Shown here in pieces: positions 57,298-64,000 of a DNA stretch of 64,000 nucleotides. Position numbers and translations under genes: made by a program. The DNA is taken from positions 62,001 through 126,000 of the forward strand of contig CACNKX010000003.1 in assembly GCA_902621165.1 (NCBI GenBank), read 5' to 3'. The stretch is from an uncultured Alphaproteobacteria bacterium. GTDB lineage: Bacteria > Pseudomonadota > Alphaproteobacteria > HIMB59 > GCA-002718135. Below the pieces are notes generated by a model. That model ran no database searches. It was not told the origin of the DNA and saw nothing but the letters and a program-made list of their open reading frames with translations. How positions within the stretch are numbered: position 1 is the stretch's first letter; every line of letters starts with the position of its first letter.

Positions 57298-58215
57298 TTA
57301 CATAAAGTCTGAAGCGTTTTCTTTAGTAACTAATACAGTTCCAGTATCAATGTTATCTGGAATGCTCTCACCATTAGCTAACTTAAGTGCATTTTCTACA
57401 CCCATATATCCCATGTTGTATGAGAATTGAGCAATAGTTGCTGACATTTCACCAGCCATTACACTTGCAGCAGCATCAGGGTTAGCATCAAATCCAACAA
57501 CGACAACATCATCTAGCATATCAGCATTTTTTAATGCTTGGATAGCACCTAGACCCATATTATCGTTAGAAGCAAAGATTGCTTTTAGATTTGGGTTACC
57601 AGTGATGATATCTTCCGTTACTGACATACCTTGTGCAGTATCCCAGTTAGCTGGAAGTTCAGCAACAACGTTCATACCACATGCTTTAAGACCTTTGCTA
57701 GATCCTTCAGCTCTGTGCTGACCTGTAGTTTGCGTGATCATTCCTTGAAGAATTGCAACATCAGAACCACTTGGAACATTATCACAAATGTATTGAGCAG
57801 CTAAAGCAGCACCATTGATATTGTTTGTACCAATGAAAGTTACACCTTCATTAATTCCGTTAGTATCAATGTATACAACTGGAACACCTGAAGCCATTGC
57901 ATCATCAAGAATTGGTGCAACTGCGTTAGGGTCAGTTGGTGCAATCGCAATACCGTCTACACCTTTTGCAATTTGGTCTTCAATTTGTGCTACCTGAGCC
58001 ATAACATCACTTTCTTGCGGTGGTGAAAGTATGATTAGGTTTACACCAAACTCTTCAGCAGCATCTTTAGCACCAGCTTCAACTGAAGCCCAAAATGGAT
58101 TTCCAGCACCTGGTCCTTTAGTACTTAGCATTATTGTTTTTGCGTGTGAGCCTGCTAAAAGACTACCTGAAAAAAACAATACAGAAGTAGTAATTATAGA
58201 AATAAAAAATTTCAT
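57298..58215 (-). CDS. periplasmic sugar-binding protein, RbsB type
   Basis: A 305-residue type 1 periplasmic-binding protein with a signal peptide ending near LAGSHA (about residue 25). The core has STKGPGAGNPFWASVEAG, GVDGIAIAPTDPNAVAPIL and VFIGTNN-like VTFIGTNNINGA, resembling ribose/inositol/fructose receptors. It is the third gene of an ATPase-permease-receptor unit. An inositol-type ligand would fit the nearby IolD-like gene but is unproven. Confidence 0.92.
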   Translation of the reverse strand: MKFFISIITTSVLFFSGSLLAGSHAKTIMLSTKGPGAGNPFWASVEAGAKDAAEEFGVNLIILSPPQESDVMAQVAQIEDQIAKGVDGIAIAPTDPNAVAPILDDAMASGVPVVYIDTNGINEGVTFIGTNNINGAALAAQYICDNVPSGSDVAILQGMITQTTGQHRAEGSSKGLKACGMNVVAELPANWDTAQGMSVTEDIITGNPNLKAIFASNDNMGLGAIQALKNADMLDDVVVVGFDANPDAAASVMAGEMSATIAQFSYNMGYMGVENALKLANGESIPDNIDTGTVLVTKENASDFM

Positions 58216-58303
58216 TTTTCCTCCTAAATTTTTTTTTAACCATTAATCAAAAATGAAAATCTAATCAAGTGACTGTTTGTCAGAAAGCGATTATTTTTTA
58301 ATA

Positions 58304-59311
58304 TTATGTTCTGGTCGCAAGTTGTCTTCTTAGAACATCAATATAAACGGCCAAAATAATAATTGAACCAATAAGAACCTGTTGCCAGAAAACACTAACA
58401 TTCATTAGATTTAGACCATTTCGGAGTATACCCATAATCATGACTCCAGCAAACACACCTAAAACCGTTCCTCTGCCCCCGAAGAAGCTTGCTCCCCCTA
58501 TAATGACTGCTGCAATCGCATCTAGCTCAGATTGTAAACCAGCATTTGGATAAGCAGAGTTTGTTCTTCCAGCTAAAATTAAACCTCCAATACCAGCCAA
58601 GAAACCACAAAGGGTGTAAACTACGATTAAAATACGATCTACATTTATACCTGCTGCTCTTGCTGCGCCAGGGTTACCACCAATCGCATAAATCCATTTA
58701 CCTATTCGTGTATGATTTAAAAAAACCCAAAAGATAAAGAATATAACAATCATTAAAATTAAACTTGTAGGAATATACTCTCGCGCGCCTTCTCCAAAAA
58801 AAACATCCAGTTTAATTTTACCATTTCCGATAACTCTTATCTGTTCAGCAAAACCTGTTATTGGCACACCTCCGGATATAAGATTTCCAATACCTCTAAA
58901 TATGTAAAGCGTTCCCAATGTCATGATGAATGGATGAGGCATTCGAAGTAAGGTAATGCCAATACCATTAAACATACCGCACAAAAATCCAATTGCTGGT
59001 GCAACTAACATGACAACGTACCAAGGCATTCCTGCCTTCGAAGCAATAGCGAGTCCCATTAATGATAACATAATAATTGAACCGACTGATAGATCTATAC
59101 CTGCAGTTACAATGACCATAAAGACACCAAGCGCTAACATAGACTGCCAAGACACTTGTTTAAAAATATTTGTTACATTTCTCCATGATAAAAACACATC
59201 AGGTTGCAACAAATGTAGGACAGCAATCATTATTAGGATCAGTAATAAGATTCCATATCTCTCAAAAAAAGGAATAAGTCTGACAAATAAAGTTTCTTGA
59301 TTCTTATCCAT
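58304..59311 (-). CDS. sugar ABC importer permease, RbsC/FrcC type
   Basis: A 335-residue permease with the family blocks TAGIDLSVGSIIMLSLMG, MPHPFIMTLGTLYIFRGI and AAVIIGGASFFGGRGTVLG. The ATG at 59311 overlaps the ATPase stop (TAATG), so the frame to 59335 is rejected. It pairs with the ATPase before it and the receptor after it. Confidence 0.93.
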   Translation of the reverse strand: MDKNQETLFVRLIPFFERYGILLLILIMIAVLHLLQPDVFLSWRNVTNIFKQVSWQSMLALGVFMVIVTAGIDLSVGSIIMLSLMGLAIASKAGMPWYVVMLVAPAIGFLCGMFNGIGITLLRMPHPFIMTLGTLYIFRGIGNLISGGVPITGFAEQIRVIGNGKIKLDVFFGEGAREYIPTSLILMIVIFFIFWVFLNHTRIGKWIYAIGGNPGAARAAGINVDRILIVVYTLCGFLAGIGGLILAGRTNSAYPNAGLQSELDAIAAVIIGGASFFGGRGTVLGVFAGVMIMGILRNGLNLMNVSVFWQQVLIGSIIILAVYIDVLRRQLATRT

Positions 59312-60057
59312 TAATCTTTTTTCCCCATGATCCATCCAATCACTTCGTCTCTTGAAGTGTTTTTTAATTCTGATTCAGCGAAGTTTGTTCCTTGAAAAAG
59401 TGCCATTACGCGATCACAAACAGTAAAAATATCATCCATTCGGTGACTAATTACTATTACACTAACACCTAATTTTTTTAGATTTAAAATTAAATCTAGA
59501 ACCTTTCCAACTTCTTTAACAGCAAGTGCTGCTGTTGGTTCATCCATCAATACAATTTTTGCATTAAAAGCTGTAGCTCTAGCAATTGCAACTGCTTGTC
59601 TTTGTCCGCCTGATAATTCTTCAACCTTTTGATCAGCACTCTTTACGTTTATTTTAAGTTTTGCAAGATGCTCTTCCGTTAACTGTTTTCTTTTTTTATG
59701 ATCTAAAAAATTGAAAGGACCAACCTTTCTTGTTGGCTCTCTTCCTAAAAAAATATTATCACCGATAGGGAGATTACCAGCTAGTGCTAAATCTTGATAT
59801 ACCATTTCTAAGCCCAAATTTTGAGAGTCTCTGGGACTATTTAAAGTTACTTTTTCTTTATCAAAAAAAAGTGAGCCTTCACTTGGCTTATATAATCCTG
59901 ACAAAACTTTCATTAATGTAGATTTTCCAGCACCGTTATCGCCGACGACACCAAGAACTTCACCTTTATTTAAATGAAGATCTACATTTTGAAGAGCTGT
60001 AATAGTACCAAAAAATTTTGAAACTGATTTAGCTTCTAGTACTAAGTTATCTGACAT
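59311..60057 (-). CDS. sugar ABC importer ATPase, single-domain (FrcA-like)
   Basis: A 248-residue ATPase with Walker A GDNGAGKST, signature LSGGQRQAV, Walker B IVLMDEPTAALAV and the switch His in VISHRMDD. As with the ATPase at 53201, it has one nucleotide-binding domain only. Gene order here is ATPase-permease-receptor, the reverse of the other unit. Confidence 0.93.
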   Translation of the reverse strand: MSDNLVLEAKSVSKFFGTITALQNVDLHLNKGEVLGVVGDNGAGKSTLMKVLSGLYKPSEGSLFFDKEKVTLNSPRDSQNLGLEMVYQDLALAGNLPIGDNIFLGREPTRKVGPFNFLDHKKRKQLTEEHLAKLKINVKSADQKVEELSGGQRQAVAIARATAFNAKIVLMDEPTAALAVKEVGKVLDLILNLKKLGVSVIVISHRMDDIFTVCDRVMALFQGTNFAESELKNTSRDEVIGWIMGKKD

Positions 60058-60077
60058 AGTGTGTTTTTAAATAAATT

Positions 60078-61106
60078 TTAATTAATATCAACTGGTTTTG
60101 AACGTAAATATTTAACAGTTTCTCTTTCAGCTTTTTTACATAATTTAGGCAGCAGGCCTTTTGAAATAAGTTTTAAATCTTGAATTACTAATTCTCCCAT
60201 CTCTTTAAATGCACTGTCTAATGCGCCAGCCCTATGCGGAGAAAAAATTACATTTTTAAGTTTTCTTAATTTATGATTTTTAGGAAATGGTTCTTGTGGA
60301 AAAACATCAATGGCAGCAAACACATTTCTATTTTTTAAAAAATTAAAAAAATCATCAAAATTTATTATGGCTGCTCTACTCATTAAGACAAACACTGATC
60401 CATCTTTTATTAATTTAAGTTTAGAGCTATGAATCATAGATTCATTAGAGGAAGTAATGGAAGCTAATACATAAATGATGTCAGCATTTTTGAGTAATAA
60501 ATTTAAACTGGTTGGTTTAACATCAAATTTTTCAATTTCTTTATTGGGAATCCAAGGATCATAGGCAATAATTTTATTAGAGAATGCTTTGAGTATAGGA
60601 GTAAGTGATTTAGCTAAATCACCAAATCCAATTAAACCAAATGTTTTATTTTTTATTAAAAAATTATTCTGGCTTATTGCACCACCATATTTTTCTTTTT
60701 TTGAAATAAAGTCTGAATGAGCAATATGAATACTTCTTGCTATAGATAAAGTAAGACCCATTGCCATTTCAGCAACAGGTTGAGCAAATACAGGAGATGT
60801 TGCTAAAACATGTATTCCTTTTCTAAAACAATAATCATAATCCATATTGTCCATAAAATTGCTCTCTACATTAAATATTGCTTTAAGTTTTGCGGACTTA
60901 GAAATTAAAGATGAAGGTAAATTGGGTTGCCCAAAAATATAATCTGCCTTTGGTAAATTTTTTTCATAAAAATTATTTTTATTTTTATTTGGAGCAGTAA
61001 TAAGTTTAAAATTTTTTTTTAAGTAGTTTAAATTTTCTTTTGAAAAAAGTAGATCCATTGTTCTAGGATATGGATCTATTAAAATTATAGGTTTGTTTTG
61101 ACTCAT
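60078..61106 (-). CDS. D-isomer-specific 2-hydroxyacid dehydrogenase family protein
   Basis: A 342-residue NAD-dependent dehydrogenase. The dinucleotide loop is FGLIGFGDLAKSL, the substrate arginine is in VLMSRAAIINFDDF, and the catalytic Glu and His lie in DVFPQEPFP and IFSPHRAGA. It is 20 bases before the ATPase gene and 34 bases after the IolD-like gene, so it is part of this catabolic unit. Its acid substrate may be a product of the ThDP enzyme. It differs clearly from the dehydrogenase at 63087. Confidence 0.88.
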   Translation of the reverse strand: MSQNKPIILIDPYPRTMDLLFSKENLNYLKKNFKLITAPNKNKNNFYEKNLPKADYIFGQPNLPSSLISKSAKLKAIFNVESNFMDNMDYDYCFRKGIHVLATSPVFAQPVAEMAMGLTLSIARSIHIAHSDFISKKEKYGGAISQNNFLIKNKTFGLIGFGDLAKSLTPILKAFSNKIIAYDPWIPNKEIEKFDVKPTSLNLLLKNADIIYVLASITSSNESMIHSSKLKLIKDGSVFVLMSRAAIINFDDFFNFLKNRNVFAAIDVFPQEPFPKNHKLRKLKNVIFSPHRAGALDSAFKEMGELVIQDLKLISKGLLPKLCKKAERETVKYLRSKPVDIN

Positions 61107-61140
61107 ACAATTTTTAAATTTTAGAAAAAGAGATTTATTT

Positions 61141-62985
61141 TTATACGCCCTTACGTTGTTTATTTTTTCCTTCTAAAAATTCGTTAAGAGCTGATTTCTT
61201 ACCTTCGGTATTATCCACTTCAAGTGTTGGGCTTTCCCAAAAAGCAGTTCCTTCTAGCCATTCATATCCATCTGTTTTCATAGAAATTACGTATGTTTTG
61301 TCTGATTCTTTTGCTCTTTTAAAAGCGGCTTCTAACTCTGAAATGGATTTAACAGTCTCACCGTTTGCCCCCATACTTTTTGCGTGAGCTTCAAAATCAA
61401 CAAACTGTACATTTGTCGCTCTTGCAGCATTGAGATTGCAAAGATATTCATTGCCACCTTTTGCTAGTTGCAATCTATTAATAACCATATGACCACCATT
61501 ATCACAAACAACTATAATTAATTTTTTATCATATAAAACTGAACTGTATATATCGCTATTTTGTAAGAGGTATGAGCCATCGCCTACAAATACAATTACA
61601 TCTTGTTCAGGTTTTGCCATTTTGATTCCAAGCGCACCTGATATTTCATAACTCATGCAACTAAAACCCCATTCAGTTTCAAAAGTATTTAGTTCTTTAG
61701 GTTTCCATATTTGAACCACTTCGCCAACTAATCCTCCAGCTGCAGTCACTACAATGTCTGATGGGTCTGAGTTTCTATAAACTGCACCTACAGCATGAGC
61801 ATAAGATGGTAATTCTTGGTTTGTTGGTCCACTTTCTTTGGCAACATATTCATCCCATTTATTTCTTTCCTCAATTGAACGCTGGTACCAATTATCTGGT
61901 GCTTTCCAATCTCCTAATGCCTTTGATAATTCTTGAAGTCCAATTTTTGCATCACTTACAACAGGAGTTGCACGATGTTTTGTAGTGTCAAATCTTGAAG
62001 TATTTATTGATACAAGTTGAAAATTTTCATTTTCAAAATTAGTCCAAGAACCAGTTGTAAAGTCTCCTAATTTTGTTCCTACAGCTAGTGCTAAATCTGT
62101 ATCAGTAGCAAGGTTATTAGATGAGCCTTCTCCTAAGCATCCAATTGCACTTATATAATAAGGATCATCTTTATTCATACAACCAATACCCATCACAGTT
62201 GCTGTTACAGGAATATTATGTTTTTTTGCAAAAGCGGAAATTTCCTCTTCTGCTTCTGAATATAAAACACCTCCACCTGAAATAATAATTGGTTGTTTAG
62301 ATTGTTTTAATTTATCAGCTGCCTTTTGTATTTGATTTGGATCAGGATGAATTCTTCTAATTTCATGTATTTTTTCTTCAAAAAAAATTTCAGGATAATC
62401 ATAGGCTTCTCCTTGAACATCTTGAGACATAGAAATTACTGCTGGGCCACAGTCTGCAGGATCAAGCATTACATTAATTGCTTGCGGTAAAGATGTTAAA
62501 ATTTGTTCAGGTCTAGTAATTCGATCAAAATATCTTGATACAGATTTAAATGAATCATTTTGAGTTTCTGAAGGAGAATTAAAATGTTCTACTTGTTGTA
62601 AAACAGGATCCGGAAAACGACTAGAAAATGTATCACCTGGTAAAAGTAAAATTGGAAGTCTATTACTTAAAGCAACTGCAGCAGCTGTAACCATATTTGT
62701 AGAACCAGGTCCAACAGATGAAGTTGCAACAAATATTTGTTGTCTTCTTTTGGCACGAGCATATGCAATACCTGTTAGTGCCATATTTTGTTCATGATGA
62801 CCTCTATATCCAGGAAGTTCATTTTGATATTCTTCCATAGCTTGCCCAATACAAGCAACATTACCATGGCCATAAATACCGAAAGCGCCTGGAAATAGTG
62901 GTTCTTTTTTTCCGTTAATTAAAATTTTTTGCATAGTTAAATATTTAATTAATGCATGTGAACATGACATTCTAACTGTTTTCAT
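61141..62985 (-). CDS. IolD-like ThDP enzyme (3D-trihydroxycyclohexane-1,2-dione hydrolase family)
   Basis: A thiamine diphosphate enzyme of 614 residues, the length of IolD, which opens the ring of the trihydroxycyclohexanedione of inositol breakdown. Family blocks are AFGIYGHGNVACIGQA, GYRGHHEQNMALTGIAYA (catalytic Glu), SSVGPGSTNMVTAAAVALSN and LLLPGDTFSSRFPDPVLQQ; the ThDP motif is VGDGSYLLQNSD with the downstream Asn. The ATG at 62985 follows AAAGGAA. None of the other iol genes (iolB, iolC, iolE) lies next to it, so a variant cyclitol or sugar-acid pathway is possible. Confidence 0.85.
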   Translation of the reverse strand: MKTVRMSCSHALIKYLTMQKILINGKKEPLFPGAFGIYGHGNVACIGQAMEEYQNELPGYRGHHEQNMALTGIAYARAKRRQQIFVATSSVGPGSTNMVTAAAVALSNRLPILLLPGDTFSSRFPDPVLQQVEHFNSPSETQNDSFKSVSRYFDRITRPEQILTSLPQAINVMLDPADCGPAVISMSQDVQGEAYDYPEIFFEEKIHEIRRIHPDPNQIQKAADKLKQSKQPIIISGGGVLYSEAEEEISAFAKKHNIPVTATVMGIGCMNKDDPYYISAIGCLGEGSSNNLATDTDLALAVGTKLGDFTTGSWTNFENENFQLVSINTSRFDTTKHRATPVVSDAKIGLQELSKALGDWKAPDNWYQRSIEERNKWDEYVAKESGPTNQELPSYAHAVGAVYRNSDPSDIVVTAAGGLVGEVVQIWKPKELNTFETEWGFSCMSYEISGALGIKMAKPEQDVIVFVGDGSYLLQNSDIYSSVLYDKKLIIVVCDNGGHMVINRLQLAKGGNEYLCNLNAARATNVQFVDFEAHAKSMGANGETVKSISELEAAFKRAKESDKTYVISMKTDGYEWLEGTAFWESPTLEVDNTEGKKSALNEFLEGKNKQRKGV

Positions 62986-63086
62986 GTGTTCCTTTCCCAA
63001 AAAAAAATAGATACTATTATAATAAAAAAATAATTTAAAGAGTTAAACAATTTATTTTTCTAATATTTTAGAATATAGAATTATTC

Positions 63087-64000
63087 ATGAAAGTTGGGAT
63101 TGTTGGTGAAATTCATCCAAGTGGATATGAGATATTTGATAAAAATAATATTGAATACTTTGTCACTAATAAAATTGATGAAGTTCATCTAATTGAAAAA
63201 TTACGAGATGTGGATGGTATTGTTGTAAGAACGGCGGAAATAAATAAAAATATTCTCTCTCAATCAAAGAGCCTAAAAATTGTTGCAAGACATGGTGTTG
63301 GCTATGACAATGTAGATACTGAATATTTAAATAATAATAAGATAGCTATGGCAATTACTGGAACAGCAAATGCAACCAGCGTAGCTGAACATGTAATGAC
63401 AATGATGCTTTGTTTAACAAAAAATATTTTTGAATCAGATAGATTAGTGAAATTAGGTAAATTTCAAGAGAAGGGCAATCTACCCAACTACTTTGAACTC
63501 TATAATAAAAAAATTTTAATTCTTGGTTTTGGTCGAATTGGAAAAGCTTTAGCAAAAAGATGTAATGGGTTTGAAATGGAGGTTTATGTACATGATCCAT
63601 TTCTTTCAGATGAAGAAATAAAAAATTATAAATGTATTCCAATCAATAAAGAAGAAGGCTTTAAAATTGCTGATTATATAAGTATCCATTTACCTTTAAA
63701 TGAAGAAACTAAAAATTTGATTTCTTTTGATCAATTTGAAAACTTTAAATCTAATATGATTTTAATTAATACAGCAAGAGGCGGTATAATTAATGAAGAT
63801 GCTTTATATGAAGCTTTAAAAGATAAAAAAATTTTCGGAGCTGGTGTTGATGTATTTGAAAAAGAACCGCCATTAGAAAATCATAAACTATTTTCTTTAA
63901 GTAATACCTTGCTGACACCACATAATGCTGCTTTAACTCTAGAATGCAGAAAAAGGATGTCTGTAGAGTCGTGTGAAAATGTTTTTCATTTTTTAACTAA
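63087..64000 (+). CDS. D-3-phosphoglycerate dehydrogenase-like 2-hydroxyacid dehydrogenase (partial)
   Basis: At least 304 residues; the frame is open at the right edge. The NAD loop is ILGFGRIGKAL, the substrate arginine lies in NTARGGIINEDAL, the catalytic Glu in DVFEKEPPLEN and the His in LLTPHNAALT. The N-terminal KIVARHGVGYDNVD is typical of SerA-like enzymes. It is divergent from the IolD-like gene. No ACT domain can be seen before the edge, so it is either a short SerA or a dehydrogenase of sugar acids. Confidence 0.85.
   Translation, partial: MKVGIVGEIHPSGYEIFDKNNIEYFVTNKIDEVHLIEKLRDVDGIVVRTAEINKNILSQSKSLKIVARHGVGYDNVDTEYLNNNKIAMAITGTANATSVAEHVMTMMLCLTKNIFESDRLVKLGKFQEKGNLPNYFELYNKKILILGFGRIGKALAKRCNGFEMEVYVHDPFLSDEEIKNYKCIPINKEEGFKIADYISIHLPLNEETKNLISFDQFENFKSNMILINTARGGIINEDALYEALKDKKIFGAGVDVFEKEPPLENHKLFSLSNTLLTPHNAALTLECRKRMSVESCENVFHFLT

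Overview
The window is about 64 kb of very AT-rich, tightly packed bacterial chromosome. Many genes overlap by 1-11 bases or share stop/start codons, and I see no rRNA, tRNA, insertion sequence, CRISPR array or phage gene. The coxB-coxA-ctaB-ctaG-coxC-SURF1 cluster followed by an M16 processing-peptidase homologue, a BamF-like lipoprotein, a DUF6494-like small protein and the paired translation and lipid A genes all point to an alphaproteobacterium. The low GC, small spacers and many importers for dissolved organic matter suggest a streamlined marine lineage (SAR11-like, HIMB59 or AEGEAN-169-like). That placement is inference and was not tested against a tree.

Layout. (1) 0-2.2 kb: an ammonium transporter gene (amtB) and a small winged-helix gene on the minus strand. 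A tandem pair of RNA aptamers lies in front of amtB, and a second tandem pair at the left edge points at a gene outside the window. Both match the glutamine (glnA) riboswitch pattern and are the most notable feature here. (2) 2.2-5.7 kb: a sugar oxidoreductase/TIM-barrel isomerase pair, a glutamine amidotransferase and an O6-alkylguanine DNA repair gene. (3) 5.7-15.5 kb: the cytochrome aa3 oxidase structural and assembly genes, thrC and two peptidases. A 35-residue membrane protein gene and a SURF1 amino terminus with an ATT start are easily missed. (4) 15.6-32.4 kb: housekeeping genes: rsmE, ubiA, the lipid A/Kdo block (msbA-like, acyltransferase, waaA, lpxK, lpxL), xseA, tadA, puuD-like, rluB-like, rsmD, pgi, BamF-like lipoprotein, lspA, ileS, ribF. 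(5) 32.4-63 kb: an accessory carbohydrate region. It holds two MalFG-type importers without an ATPase gene, two ribose/fructose-type importers each with a single-domain ATPase, xylose isomerase, a ThuA protein, two related Gfo/Idh/MocA dehydrogenases, five sulfatases, two PhyH-type dioxygenases, a membrane desaturase, glyoxalase I, an IolD-like ThDP enzyme and a 2-hydroxyacid dehydrogenase. (6) A second 2-hydroxyacid dehydrogenase begins at 63087 and runs off the right edge.

How it works together (inference). Sugars or polyols, some carrying sulfate esters, are captured by highly expressed binding proteins. Each binding-protein gene is followed by a hairpin that can uncouple its expression from the permease genes. 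The substrates are imported, desulfated in the cytoplasm (none of the five sulfatases has a signal peptide), oxidised by Gfo/Idh enzymes and isomerised or cleaved (XylA, TIM-barrel enzyme, IolD-like). Pgi and the aa3 oxidase link this to central metabolism and respiration. Ammonium uptake appears to be set by glutamine sensing at the RNA level.

The only gene-free stretch above 300 bases is 1932-2249, which holds the amtB leader: a promoter candidate, two aptamers and a hairpin.
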